The notes under the pieces were generated by a model. That model was not told where the DNA came from, ran no database searches, and was given only the letters and a program-made list of their open reading frames with translations. The translations under genes were made by a program, and so were the position numbers. Below are positions 10,036 to 22,270 of a stretch of DNA of 64,000 nucleotides, piece after piece; the stretch's first letter is position 1; each line of letters begins with the position of its first letter. Source of the stretch: Apoda limacodes (taxonomy: Eukaryota; Arthropoda; Insecta; Lepidoptera; Limacodidae); the NCBI GenBank assembly GCA_946406115.1, contig OX291557.1, positions 11,316,501 through 11,380,500 of the forward strand, in the 5' to 3' direction.

Positions 10036-11526
10036 TCAGGCTTTTAACAAAAATTACGAGCAGAAATAGTGAATAGCTTTTTTTATATAATTTTTTTAGA
10101 AAATGAACGGGCAATTCCTATTCAATATTTTTTTTTTGTGAAGAATTTCTCCGTATTCGCTCTGTAGGTCTGAGTGAAATTTAATGATGGTTTTTTTAGG
10201 GATATAGTTCAAAGCTTGATAGTTCAAAGCTTGACAGACGTGATAAAAAAACCGCCACTGGTCCCTTTTTAATCCTTTTTAAAATCATTTGTCAAAGAAT
10301 TCTTAAAGTTATGTGATGTATTACTTTATAACTTCAGTAAAGTACAGTTGAGATAATATTTTGAACCCTTTCAAAAATCATTTTTTGATAACACCGATGT
10401 AAATTAATTTATTTTTTGTATTTCATTGAAAACATTAGTGAGTTAAGATGTAGCTGCACTGCTCACGCACGCTTAGTTGTTACTTACATCGATATATATA
10501 CGATTGTCGTGCTTGTTTTTACTCATATTTTCTGTCACGAAGTACTTCCTCTTAATATGTACAGCGCTAGCGGCGCCTTAATAGTTCCGTATTAATATGG
10601 ACAATTAGCAGGTACAAAGTATGCGACAGCAATGAAACAGAAAATGCGAAGCAATCTTAGGATTAGGGTTTCGCAACGTTTTAGAAAGGAACGCAAAAAT
10701 ATGGATATAAAGATTATGAAAGAGGAGTTTGAAGAGAGAAACTAATTAATTTATCCATGTGAAAAATGTAGGATTGTTGAAAACCATCAAATTATCAATT
10801 TTGGAACTACCATGATACAAAATGATATTAACCGTAGAGTAATCGAGTACAAATGAAATAAAGGTTCTAACACATTATTAACAAATGCCAAAACTCACTT
10901 AAAGCAAATCATTACAAAATCAGAACATGATATAACAACAATACACAATTCGAACAACGGTCGACATTGTTGACAAGGGGAAGTGGTTGTTAACATCGTT
11001 GTCCTTCGTCTCACCCTAAAAACTTCGAGGTAGGGACGGTTAACGACATGTCAAACTCCATCTGTCGAAATGCGGACATGAATCGTAGTAATCACACAAA
11101 ATCGACCCTTATCAATTTGATTGTGACTAATCTTAAAGGAGCAGTATAACATGTCATGATTATGTAGAAAAGCATTTATAAATGCGAAAAAACACAAATA
11201 TTTAGCAAGCGGGGACAGATCACATTTTGTGTGTTTCGTTCAAAGATGCGCAACGAACGATACCCAGCCACAATGAGATTAAAATTGGCTCAGACTGGTT
11301 CGTATCTCGAGGGGCAGAACAAAGCTAAGCCCGTCTTCATGCGGCCTCTTTTGGGTCACTTCCAAGGTCACCGTCGCCCTTAATTTTTCTCAGTTACCAG
11401 GAGAGAGGACAATAATTATTGAGAAGCAACGTATTATCTGCACCATTGAAATTCAATCGTATTATCGTTAAAACGGTCATACGTAATTTGGCTAATTTGC
11501 ATTTAGATATTTAATTTATTACTTTA

Positions 11527-11880
11527 ATGTTGATTGTCGACGATCCCAAACTCACTTGCCGAAACTTTGCCTCCGTGTATGTGTTCTACCGCTTGCATAA
11601 TGGGATGTGTTCTGAGGAATTTTTCGAAATGATGCCCACGACTACTTACTACCATTGCACCACCCTCCATCGGCAGGGAATTTATTCTCACACTCTAGAA
11701 ACGAAATTGTTGCGTACAGTGCGGTTTTAGAGAAACTTCCTCCCACGAACGCTTGGGTGGTGGAACGAGCTCCCTGCCAAGGTTTTCTCTAAAGACTATT
11801 GTATGGAGATTCTTCAAGAAAGAAGTTATTGGATTTTTAAAGGGTCGGCAACGCGCAAATAACACCCGTGGTGGTTTTTC
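11527..11880 (+). pseudogene. CR1-like LINE, degraded C-terminus of ORF2 and 3' end
   Basis: The frame from 11527 reads SVYVFYRLHNGMCSEEFFEM, then HRQGIYSHTLETKLLRTVRF, and after a stop the frame-shifted continuation encodes an ELPAKVFS-like segment and FFKKEVI/GFLKGRQR. This is the C-terminal end of the reverse-transcriptase protein of a CR1/jockey-type non-LTR retrotransposon, common in Lepidoptera. Stops and frameshifts show it is dead. Sense orientation is plus, opposite to the host gene. Confidence 0.8.
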
Positions 11881-12460
11881 TTTTACCTTACAGTAGCGGC
11901 TACGATATTAAATTCCAATACATAGACAGGCACTTAATTGAATAAAAAGTGAGTTATCATTACCATTATTGACAATATAAAATCGGATAGATAATGCGAG
12001 TATAACGTAATCGTATCAAGAACACAATGATGTTAGAATGTCCTGAAAGAATACTGAATTAGATTACTTGGTTTTTGTTCTTGATATCTTTGATGAGCTT
12101 CGTCCGACAGAAGACAAGTCTTTTTCCAGTGAGTTCCACCTGTCATGACCTATATACGCTGCCAAAACGTGGACACTTGCAGCGGGGCTAGTCCACAAGT
12201 TCAAAATCAATTAGCGGGCGATGGAACGAATAATGCTTGTAGCTTCACTAGAGGATCAAAATAGAAATAAGGACATCACGTCTGAAGAAGAACCGATATC
12301 TGACAAAAACTTGTCCTAGAAAGAAGGCAGCGCCTACCAGGCTAAGGATTAATCTAAAAGGTGACTAAAATGATATTGGAAAATATAATAACACTTACAT
12401 AATTATAACACGCTTATTCAAAATTTTATTTGAACACCTAGAAATATGTGGTATACTCAC

Positions 12461-12619
12461 GAAGCATTGGCCTCAGGAATAATGTCATCAGCAACCACGT
12501 AGATCATAGCACCAGCAGCAAAAGCTAGTGCGTAAGGCAGAGCTGGCTGTGCCGCGGCTACAGCCACCGCTCCCAACACTCCAAACACCGGCTCCACCAT
12601 TCCAGAGAGCTGGCCGTAC
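12461..12619 (-). CDS. SLC39A11: Zinc transporter ZIP11-like, penultimate coding exon (partial gene)
   Basis: Minus-strand exon of 159 bases. It follows an acceptor ending TTGTCTACCAG and precedes a strong donor GTGAGTATAC. The first base completes the tryptophan codon TG|G from the exon at 36718-36816; then come 52 full codons and a two-base remainder TC. The peptide starts [10 protein letters not shown], continues through a small-residue-rich helix ([15 protein letters not shown], membrane segment 6) and [15 protein letters not shown] (segment 7), and ends DDIIPEANA(S). [22 protein letters not shown] and DDIIPEA are hallmarks of the ZIP11 subfamily; the acidic DDIIPE end lies in the segment lining the metal path in this family. 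Human ZIP11 has M where this protein has A before the DD pair. Both borders are phase 2, so skipping this exon would keep the frame while deleting two helices. No frameshift or stop is seen. Confidence 0.95.
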
Positions 12620-12717
12620 CTGGTAGACAAGTATAATAATATTGCTTTACTTAATGTTTGTGCCCGTATTAACCATGTAACACACTATCATTATCATCCC
12701 GACATTGAAGCAGTTTT

Positions 12718-12762
12718 TCTAGATTGCTAACGTAAAATTAAGTTTTACGTTAGCAATCTAGA
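12718..12762. other. Perfect 20-bp inverted repeat with 5-nt loop (hairpin)
   Basis: TCTAGATTGCTAACGTAAAA at 12718-12737 and its exact reverse complement at 12743-12762 are separated by TTAAG. In the minus-strand pre-mRNA this hairpin would lie about 100 bases upstream of the acceptor of the exon at 12461-12619. Its perfection in otherwise drifting intron DNA suggests a recent origin or constraint. Confidence 0.9.
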
Positions 12763-13039
12763 TGTTTCTCATTAAATTTTAGCAGCATTGTAGCTGACGC
12801 CTGGCTAACCATAATGGCACAAAATTTAAAAACTCAGTCAGTACTGGAAATTTAATAACAGTTTTTGCTTTTTTTATTGGCTTTGTAGAGCAGAGCTTAT
12901 CGAGGGGCAAGATGTACATTTCCAATATTTCAAAAAAGATGTCAGTGAGAAAAGGAAGGAAAATATGTGCTGTACATACTGCTCAATTCCGACTAAATTC
13001 TTATTGTTCGTACAGGACGTAACCCCACGGTGGGTTTAT

Positions 13040-13265
13040 TATTCATTCCCCGGTGTTTTTATTTTACCACCTATTTCCTTGAAACTGGTGATTTTAGGCT
13101 CATGTGACATACATAAAGCCAACCTTATCAAGATTCCACCTTACCACCTTGTCCACCCACCACCTGTAAAGTAGGACGAAAGTATACCTAGTCAGTGATC
13201 AGACGCTATCCCCTACATTAAGATGTGGGTGTGTACAGCCATTGGTTGCCGTTTCGTCATGATTA
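13040..13265. repeat. Dispersed repeat, family D
   Basis: Carries TTTTATTTTACCACCTATTT and GAAACTGGTGAT like the copy at 8385-8600, and ends in sequence resembling ACAGCCATTGGTTGCCGT, which parallels CCAGCCACTGGTTACCTC at 8550. Partial and diverged. Confidence 0.45.
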
Positions 13266-13834
13266 AAGCCTTGAAGATATATATACATACAAACACATAG
13301 AAACTATCCCGCTTCGGTACGTTGTCGAGTTGAGTGTGTTTTAACAAATAGCTATTACGTTTGCGTCAACGAAATAAATGTATGGAAATGAATAAGCGCC
13401 CCTAGCGGATGTGTTTTGGAACAACTTTTGTTCAGTCCCATACTTTTATTGAATACGCGAACTCGATAGTAGAGTTACTAGTAGTATTGTATAGTCTGTG
13501 GTAGAGTTAAAAAGGCGCTGGTAGCTAGAAATAAGCTAATTAGCAACTAATGTATGTATACATGTTCTTTTAAATTTGGAATGTGTAACATTATCATGAC
13601 CATGGTCCTATAAAAGAAAGTCATTAATGCATATTTCAGAAGACTATGGCTACAAACCAAAAGATTCAAAATATCCATTGCAAATGCAATTTCAACATCA
13701 TTGTGATGCAGGCAGAGGATTTTTTTCAATTGTTATATTTACCACACAAATGGGGCTAATTGAGCTTGGTTCTCTTGGACTGTATGTTATTAAATTTTTT
13801 GTTTAAAAGATTTGAAACAAAACACAGTTATCAA

Positions 13835-13950
13835 ATAACTAGCTGCTGCCCGCGACGTAGTCCGCGTGAACGCTATACTATAAGATCACTTTATGTGAAC
13901 GAAACCATAGCGCGATCTAATTCGACGCCAACGCCATCTAGTTAGCAAAT
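13835..13950. repeat. End of a 'GCTAGT' dispersed repeat
   Basis: ACTAGCTGCTGCCCGCGACG followed by TAGTCCGCGTGAACG is the inverted form of the usual lepidopteran repeat end (CGCGGGCAGCAGCTAGT). It is related to the ends at 17570-17605, 58780 and 59080. Confidence 0.5.
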
Positions 13951-14397
13951 AGGAAACATTTTATATGGTGAAAAATTATAACACATCTAAGGTATGACTT
14001 TACACGATTTTTTAACATAAAATAAATGGCTATGTGTGAGTAGAATAATTAATAATTAAGAAGCAAGTAAAATATGCGTCGTTAGATTACACGATGTTAC
14101 AGAATGCGTTGAAGAAATAATAATAACAGGTGTACACCGGCAATTTCGTTCGAAAACTGCAAATCGATGTAGAGTTTAGCCGTTTGGCACACAGGTACTT
14201 TAGTAAAATATTTTTTTTTTTTTTTTTTGAATTTTTGAATATTGCAATGTGAGACGGTTCCTTAAACTTCAGATCTTTATGAGACTTTATGTGAACTGTA
14301 CTGTGCAGCAGCAGCTGTGAGCAGCAGGGGCTTCTGATTACCTACTGGTGTTATTTAAGTGTCTTTAAAAACTCAAAAAAAAAAAAAAAATTTTAAT

Positions 14398-14700
14398 AGC
14401 GGTCACCGTAGCCTATGGACGCTTGCAACACCAGGGGTATCACTTGCGCGTTGTCGACCCTTCAGAAATCTAATAACTTCTTTCTTGAAGAACACCATAC
14501 TGTAGTCCTTGCAGAAAACCTTGGCAGGGAGCTCATTCCACAACTTAAGCGTTCGCGGGAGGAAGTTTCTCTGAAACCGCACTGTACGCGACCATTAAGG
14601 TTCTAAAGTGTGAGAATGAATTCCCTGCCGATGGCGAGCGGTGCGATGGTAGAAAGGAGCCGTGGGCATCATTTCGAACGTTTTTATTTGCGTACACCTA
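14398..14700 (-). pseudogene. CR1-like LINE 3' end, antisense copy
   Basis: Contains, in the antisense direction, GGTCACCGTAGCCTATGGAC, AATAACTTCTTTCTTGAAGA, CTTGGCAGGGAGCTCATTCC and AAGCGTTCGCGGGAGGAAGT, i.e. the same family as 11527-11880 reversed. Several in-frame breaks. The 63-codon plus-strand frame here is an antisense by-product. Confidence 0.75.
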
Positions 14701-15984
14701 CGGCTATAAAGGTTCACTGCTCGTTCCCCGTAGGTGATAGCGTGATAATATGTAGCCTATATGTTGACCCGACTTCTTAATAATATTCGTGCCAAATTTA
14801 AAGTAAAACCATGCAGAACTTTTTGAGTTTATCCCGAACATACATACAGACAAACAGACAAAAATTCTAAAAACTATATTTCTGGCTTCGGTATCGATTA
14901 TTGATCTCACCCCAAGTATTCTTTTAAAAAAATATTCAATGTACAGTTTTGACTTTCCTACCTTTTTTTTATATGTATAGATGAAAACTTCAGAAAAACA
15001 TATTTTACGTGTATTTACAAAAAAAGCTAATCAAACTAAGAAATTATAAAATCAAAACTTATTATTCGAAGAACAGAGTAGGTAGGTACCTACTTACCTT
15101 CACATCGTTAAGAGAGTAAAGAATTTTGGGCGAATTTCGGAAAATTAATATAGGAGTGAGAAACTAGGGCAAGGTGGAGGTTTCGCGCAATGTGAGGCAA
15201 AAGCTGTTTAATTTGAACTTAATTTTTCCTCTGAAATATGGACTGAAAAATATAGGAATTTCCGGCTTGAAAACTTCGGAGATAAGGGGCGTTTCAGGTT
15301 CTGACTAGGAAACTGTGGGTTTTCTTTAACGTCACGACAAACCAGCTTTCCAAAGAATAACATCGTTTCAAAAATTGTCAGCTTTTAAGATTTAGAACGA
15401 AAATTCCTAATCTTCCAATAAAAATTATAAACCTGCAGTTCAATTCGGGTAACGAAAAAAATAAGGTGAAGTTTACCAATCTGCAAAAATTACTATTACA
15501 TTTTTAGTCTAAAATAATTGTAAGTTTTGTGAAGATATATGGCAATCGGATTGCATGATGGGTTTAAATAATAAATAGGCCTCAGTAGAGTTTTGAAAGT
15601 AAGCAAAGCTGTAGCAAACTACGCTTTTTTCACAATTGGTATAGTTGGATAGGACCAAACAAGTGAGTAATCTTCGGTCACAAACCAGACGCGAGACGTT
15701 ATTAACTTTTGTTGATTTCATAGGAAATGGGATTAGAATTCTTAACACTGATTTCAGATACCTCACCGTTACCTATCTATGAATATCACATTTCTATGCT
15801 AGGAGTATTTCAGCCATATCTCCTGATTTTCACACCTTTGAAGAACACTTCCAGCGACCGATTACCGTGAAATTATGTTGATATTCAAAGTCCTTTTGTG
15901 TACAGTGGAACTTTAAAAGCTACTCGAGTCCAAATTCTGATGATGGAATTTACCGAGTCAAGTATCAGTGTGTTGTTAATTTTC

Positions 15985-16245
15985 ACGTATGCGGGTGGCG
16001 GAGTGGGGTGCGGAGTGCGGTGCGGTGCCGAAAGAGGCCGCTAACGAATTGTTTTGGTGAAAGTGCGGCCCGGTGCCATGACCACATTCCAACGAACTGG
16101 TCGCCGAGCCGCCGCTGTGGGAACCGCCGCCGAGCCACCCCACACGACGCAGATCTCCACGCCCATACTAAACTGCCACTGCCACTGTCACCATCGCCAA
16201 CATTTCGCGACTACGCCACCACTCTCAAAAAACCTATTTTCAGCA
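15985..16245. other. GC-rich island, unassigned
   Basis: High GC and CpG between AT-rich flanks, with frames open on both strands (for example AMTTFQRTGRRAAAVGTAAE on plus). The presence of competing frames argues for base composition rather than a known gene. It could be a promoter or an unrecognised exon. Confidence 0.25.
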
Positions 16246-16489
16246 TAAAAAAAAACCAACGCAGCTGTAAAAACCATCAGACACGTGTTCTGTTACTTGC
16301 TATCTATGCTAATTAAGTTCAAAAACATTAACTTCACAGTTCAACATATTCGAAAGTATATGTATATCTGGAATCTCTGGTATTCGAAAGTTCGGTTGGA
16401 GCCATTTCGTAAAGGACGTTATAGAGGCATACCTATATGAGACAAGTTTATGTAAGATCGAGTTAGAGCAAGTACTGCGGCACGTGGTA

Positions 16490-16580
16490 GTGGCATCTAG
16501 GCGGAATGCGCGCGGAACGGGTTTGGTGGAATCGGTACAGCGAGTGCGGGCGGGCGGACGGGCAGACGGGTGCTTGCTAC
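16490..16580. other. Small GC-rich patch, unassigned
   Basis: CGCGGAACGGG, GCGGGCGGACGGGCAGACGG and nearby sequence form a CpG-rich patch 300 bases after the island at 15985-16245. Open frames exist on both strands. Nothing identifiable. Confidence 0.2.
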
Positions 16581-16715
16581 GTGAAGTTATGTTATCACAT
16601 GCATTATTCAGTTGGTGGCGAAAGCGGCAATTTGCGACAATATCCAAAAGCTTCGCGGAATTGTTTCACCAACGACCAGCGCATTAAAAAGGATGCCTGC
16701 CAGTCATTGCCGAAT

Positions 16716-16895
16716 TTAAATATGGTGCGATTTTAGAGAAACTTCCTCCCGCGAACGCTAAGGTTGTGGCATGAGCTGCCTGCCAAGGTTTTCTCTAGGG
16801 ACTTCAGTATAGGGTTCTTCAAGAAAGAAGTTATTACGCCCCACTATCGGGCGGACCGTAAGCTTGTTTGCCACCTTAGTGGTAAACAAAAAAAA
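16716..16895 (+). pseudogene. CR1-like LINE 3' end, sense copy
   Basis: Begins in the GTGCGATTTTAGAGAAACTT segment and encodes HELPAKVFSRDFS and FFKKEVI in the correct order, ending in the non-coding tail with ACCGTAAGCTTGTTTGCCAC, CTTAGTGGTA and an A-run. Only the last 180 bases remain, as expected of 5'-truncated LINE insertion. Confidence 0.8.
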
Positions 16896-17374
16896 AAAAA
16901 AAACCAGCATTGCTCGTTCAGACCACATAAACATAATAACAAAGAATACGTACATCCTGTCTTTTTCTACATGTCCTGTTTTGTAGATTTAAAATTAAGA
17001 AAACTATGATTTCAGCTTATAATATGAAAAATCGAAATGCACAATCTGTCAAAAAATTAGAGATTAAACTACATTTGAACACTGACTTTTCTTAGTCAAG
17101 GCCTAGATTATAGTTTTCTTGATATTAAGTTTACAAAATGAGACAAGCAAGAAAATATGTTGGGGGTGTAAATATACGATATTTATACACAAGGTCTTAA
17201 GGAACCTATCACGCAATTTATCTTACTGAAATGAAATTTTAGTTAAGTTGTCAATTTTACTTTATATATATATTTTAATAAATGTGCACCTGAATGTAAC
17301 TGATGTACACATGAACAAGGTATTATAATAATATAATATTATAATACAAATATTATATTACAACAATAAACAAA

Positions 17375-17610
17375 AGTTAAAAGTCATAACCATGGCATCT
17401 TAAGAGACTTCAAATTTTGCACAGAGGTTCCAGTTATAACGTAGACGAGCTCTAATAAAGGATTTTGAAAAATTCAGCCCCTAAAGGGGGCAAAATAGGG
17501 AATGATTTTTGTTATAATTATGCCGATGTTTTTGTATGTAAAACCATAAACAGTTTCTTCTTTCAAAAGTCCACGCGGACGAAGTCGAGGGAATAAGCTA
17601 GTATATTATA
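17375..17610. repeat. Dispersed lepidopteran repeat ending GCTAGTA
   Basis: AAATTTTGCACAGAGGTTCC, CTAAAGGGGGCAAAATAGGG and the end TCCACGCGGACGAAGTCG...AAGCTAGTA are the pattern of a common repeat of moths and butterflies. It is non-coding, and its superfamily is not settled by sequence here. Confidence 0.5.
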
Positions 17611-18187
17611 CGTCTTTTAATATTAAAAAAATGTATATTGTTTCTTGTGGATAAAGCTATAAGAACCATAACACACATATCAAACAAAGAACAAAGTGCC
17701 TGAAGTTTGTGGAAAGTATGTAGGTACAAATACCAGTGAATTATTCAAAACCGCTACTTCTGGAACTACGCAACATTATAAAAGTTCATATGTTCTTTAT
17801 ATTCACAAAAAGGTTTCTACGTAACGTTACATAGTGGAGACATAATGTAACCGTTAAAACTTTTGTTTTTTGGTTACAAAAGTTTATAACTTCTGTATTT
17901 ACAAAAAAGTAGAACGTAATGTATCTAGAGATCTAACCATGAATAATTGCGTATTTTATTATAGATCAGGTTATATTATTTAAAATACCAACAAACACGT
18001 TAACATTTCAAATAGTAAATAAAAAACATTCCAGAGTCTCTGACGCACATCCTGGAAGATCTATTTTAGGCAGCAATTAGCCCAAAGCCTCAGAACCAAT
18101 ACTCAAAGTATTTGGAAAAATTATTCTATACTGTTATTCAGATAAACAAAAACATGTAAATCAAAATAAAATTCAAAAGTTCCTGAT

Positions 18188-18254
18188 TCGCTTTGCACAA
18201 AGAGGAAAATAAAAATATTAATTGGCGGCGCTAGTTAGCTGGGGTAACTTTAGA
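18188..18254. mobile_element. End fragment of foldback family A
   Basis: Reads GCTTTGCACAAAGAGGAAAA, then AATTGGCGGCGCTAGTTAGC and GGGGTAAC, i.e. the outer arm of the element at 594-903 in the opposite orientation, including the extreme end beyond the arm. Confidence 0.6.
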
Positions 18255-18619
18255 TATTTAAGGAATTATTTAAGGTACTTATAAAACTAAAGAATTTTGC
18301 AAAAAACCGTTTATCTTTTTCAACACTTTTATTAAAACTTCGCCAAATCTAAAAATCAGAATTTAAGCCAGGAAAAGAGGAAACTGTGACGATAGATGAC
18401 GGTGGTGATGGTTCAAAAGTGTTAACATTATTATTTAATTAGGATATCATGGTGTTACCATTTTCCCCCTTTGTCCTCTTATTCACGTCAAGCAATCATT
18501 AGCATGTTTCTACAAGACAGGTATATCATCTGAACTTAAGTATCTGAAAAAGTATTTTAAGCTGTGTTACAACTCGTATTAAATCAAAATCACCCGAACC
18601 GATTAATTGTGCAATCCAC

Positions 18620-18795
18620 AAAGTATCATCCCCCCGACCGACCTCGGCACGGTCATAAAACTATCGTTAGGTGGCCTCGGCACGTACTAACGGCCCCAGA
18701 TGACGATCTCGCAATACGGATAGCGAGATTAGTCTAACGACCTCCCCTAATAGGGCCTCCCCCCTAACACGACGCCGACGTCAACGGCAGCTCAG
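18620..18795. other. GC-rich block, probably an old repeat
   Basis: CCGACCTCGGCACGGTC and GTGGCCTCGGCACGTAC form a short internal repeat in a block of mixed C-rich sequence that ends in an A-run. The A-run suggests a retroposed 3' end, but no protein frame was recognised. Confidence 0.25.
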
Positions 18796-21689
18796 AAAAA
18801 AAAAACTCGTATTAGTAGGTAATCTACGGGAACTTCTAATTGACTAAAAATGGCTCGGCTTATTCCCAAATCTACGCGGGGAAGCAAAGCTCAGTTTTAG
18901 GTTGTATATTTGCGCAAATTTCTTGATAATTTTGTCTTTATCTGATATTATATTATTGGCCAAAGGCTTAATAATCAATAAATTACCTTCTTATACTCCG
19001 CCATTGATATTTAAGCCACTTTAAGCTAAAAACTCAATCAGAAGTTCAATCTTCCAGGCTTACAATGCCAAAGTATCATAGATTAAGAGAGACAATGGTG
19101 ACGTAATGGATAGTATTAATACAAGTGTGACTATTTATTTATTGTTATATGCTAGTGTTTAGTTAAATAACTAATATTTGAAACAACTAGAACTAATTGA
19201 AATCCTTGAAACTATGAAAATAATATGAATGTAGACTATTTAACTCACTCTTGTCGTGTTGGGGAGCGACGAACTAACTTCCTTGGAATTTTTTTTTTTA
19301 AATTCCGTTTCATTGAAATGTCTCACTTTCACAGGCAAAAAGAATACTTTTCCGGTTTTTAGGTCACATTAACGCCTTAGAACTTAATTCACATAAAAAT
19401 CTCAATCTATATAGTTTTGGACGATCACAAGTTATATTTGTTTGAATGTAAAAAGTACATTTCACGCAAAAATATTTGCTGCTTGACAACAGCAAGAATG
19501 CCTTTTTTTAAAAAAAAAAAAATCATGTATTTTAACACAAAAAAGTTTTGGAAAATCAAGTTTCTACAGGAATTTGTGAGTCAATTTAACGTTCTTTTTA
19601 ACTGGGAATACTTATCTAAATCGTTACTTTGATCGAAGCATAATAATAAAGATATGAAGAGAAAAGAGACGTGCTAAGTGGTTACAAAACAAAATACCGA
19701 ATCAACTCATCATGGAGACAGGTGGTATATCGAGGTGAATTTTATCCGCATTCCGAGAGCATATAACATGAAAGTGCTATGTGCGAGGATGTTCTTAACA
19801 TAATTAAATAGCTAATTGATGATTAGAAAGTGATATGATAACGGACATTTTATTAAGCAAGTGTTCTTTTTTTATGGTTTTTAGTAAATAAAAAATGCGC
19901 TTTCGAAATATCTCTATATATCCGAGTGTTAGGAAACTAGTTTATAGTAAATTAAATTAATGTTGAGATTTAATGTCTTTTTTTATTATTATCACTATAT
20001 CGACGTAGAATAGCAAAAAAATCTAATCTCCGAGGAGACATGCGTTATTTTACTACAGTATGATTCTAAAGGAAGCATAGATTGTAACATTCATAAAGTC
20101 AAAAATAACACTGAACGAATTACTATTACAAGGAAATATAATTATTTATTATATGATAAATATAATATAACAAGGAATAATGTCACCTGATGATAGCCTA
20201 TAATCATCATCAACAGCTTGGATGATGATTATAATTATAATATAAACCTTAAATTATAATTCAAAAGATGAATTACATAATCAATTAATTTTTTGTCAAA
20301 AAGCCATACATTTTTAAGAATTCGTATCAAAAGGGATACACCCTATGGTGTCACTTTAATATCGCGTTAGGAAAATTAACGCGATGATAAAATGATGTCA
20401 CAGGATATTAAAACACGGTAAGAAACTTGTCAAGTCAAGAAATTCTACTGTTTCTTTCGATAAAGAGTGAAGAAAAATGCTTAAAGGTTTAATTATAAAC
20501 ATAACAAAAAAAAAATACATTGTTACCATGATATTATTTGCAGATATTCTAAAATCACATACATATGTTTATCAGACAGAACACTCCTTCAGAGTCTCGC
20601 CCCAAAAAGTCCGTTGAAGCAGTAATGGCTGCATCAGCCACACTGTACTAGTCATACAGAAAAAAAAAACATTTTAGAGTCAGGCTGTAAGGATTACAGA
20701 TAAAAATTAATGCTAGTGTAACACAAGGACGTGTTATAGGTTCGGCATTATATCTGACATACCGTAAATGGAAAATAACACTTTTGCAGCTCTTGTTGAC
20801 ACTGCTATAAAGATAGTCAATAACAACAACTGATCAAAATCGAAACCCAACAGTTAACCATAACAGTTGCATAAACGGTGTGATACTGTCCTCCAACCAG
20901 CACTGCACTACGACCTGGAACCTGTATGCTATTGAAACCCCAACAGTTCAAAATAAAACAAGCCCATTATTAAACAAAGAAATTTAGAGTCAGGCAACGA
21001 CGGTTATAATAAATAAATATAAATATATAAACTATCAATAATAAATAAATTCTGTGTATCTTTATAATGTTAGAATGTATCTATTGTATAGAGGGGTTTG
21101 GAATCTTAGGTATCTAATATTCAGTCGTAAGAGGTGCCTTAAATTCATTTGAACAACACGAGAGCAGAACAATATTTTAAGCAAGAGTAGCTGCTCTATA
21201 CACACACGACACATGGATGTAAAAATTAGGTGCTGTGAAGACGATTGCGGCACTTTGAATTACACTATACTATTGTGCATAACAAATACTAAGTAAGTGG
21301 CAATGGGTAAGCACACACTTGTTGAAAAACATTCAAATAAATATAATCTTTCTTAAGAGTCTTCAGATGTTTCTTAATCAAACACAGTTAAAACTCATGT
21401 TCATTGCGACAAGAAGATGTATGACGATTGGCGATAAACATATATTACAATAACGTTGCATGCCAAAAAAGCTTTAAGTCATCTGTGAGAATAATAATAG
21501 CAAAACTCAAAGTACGAAATGATAGTCTACGAGACTGCCTGTCTTGCCATAAGTTATTGAACCAGGTTCTTCAAAAAATGATTTATTACTTGACAATAAT
21601 AAATAGGTACGTAGGTAGATAAAATTCAATCCAATTTATCAGTTATACGAATATGTATATATCTACATGATTGGATCGCGTCCATCATA

Positions 21690-22270
21690 GGTATATAGAG
21701 AATCTAGGAAGGCGTTCGACGATATTAGGTAAGGCGAAGGAGCCAATATATGCGCACTATAAACCGGCCTCGATTGCGCAGATTAGCACGTCAAGGCTGA
21801 CAAAGTCTTCCGCGATCCGCGACCGCTTCTTCAGCGTGGAAGGTGCCGTGATGGCTGTAACCGGCGATGGTTGTGGTCGAGGCGTCGCCGCACTCTCGAT
21901 TTAATTATTCGTCTCTGAAGGCCGATAGCCCGCGGCGGGCAGAGGGCGGTGCGTTGCGACTGGTCGGACGGGTGCGGTCCGGAAGAACGCGCAGACAGCG
22001 CGCCGCCATCGTTCGACACACATTGTACCAGACTCGACGGCACCGCAACCACATACTGTAAACCAATGTCACGCAATACTAAAATTTCGAAATACTCGTA
22101 GACTTTCACGGGTCCAGTTAGCACTGGCCGGCAGACAAATGAGCACACCGGCATTTGTAGCGAGAGAGCGGGGTCCATCGGTGCGCGCCTGCCAGATCGC
22201 GAGATCGCAGCGCGAACGGCAGCTAGCCGCGGCCCGCAATCAGACAGTCTTGGACCCCATGCAACGCTGT
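21690..22270. other. Largest GC-rich island in the intron, unassigned
   Basis: About 580 bases of clearly higher GC and CpG than the flanks. The longest open frame (159 codons, minus, 21831-22310) overlaps open frames in other phases, so openness alone is not evidence. On minus, an ATG in the good context AACGATGG at 22007-22009 opens 34 codons to a stop at 21905-21907. The island could be a promoter with a first exon of a nested or alternative transcript. No protein similarity is recognised. Confidence 0.3.

Larger units (their letters stand above)
3157..12460 (-). other. Last intron of the ZIP11-like gene (9.3 kb)
   Basis: Bounded by GTGAGTATAC on the 5' side and TTTGTGTACAG on the 3' side (minus strand). 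It contains a LINE/SINE tail (3640-3870), a Tigger-like fragment (3985-4255), a dispersed repeat cluster (5085-5700), a tRNA-derived SINE (6649-6880), a GC-rich exon-like patch (7530-7888), another dispersed repeat (8385-8600), a Tigger-related segment (9415-9700), an open stretch (9718-9945), part of foldback family A (9981-10035) and a CR1-like LINE tail (11527-11880). Stretches 4260-5080, 5720-6640, 6890-7520, 7900-8380, 8610-9410, 10040-11520 and 11890-12460 show nothing I can assign. Confidence 0.85.

Noticed and set aside
16008..16316. 102-residue plus-strand protein
   Set aside because: Overlapping frames are open in the same GC-rich island; no recognisable motif.
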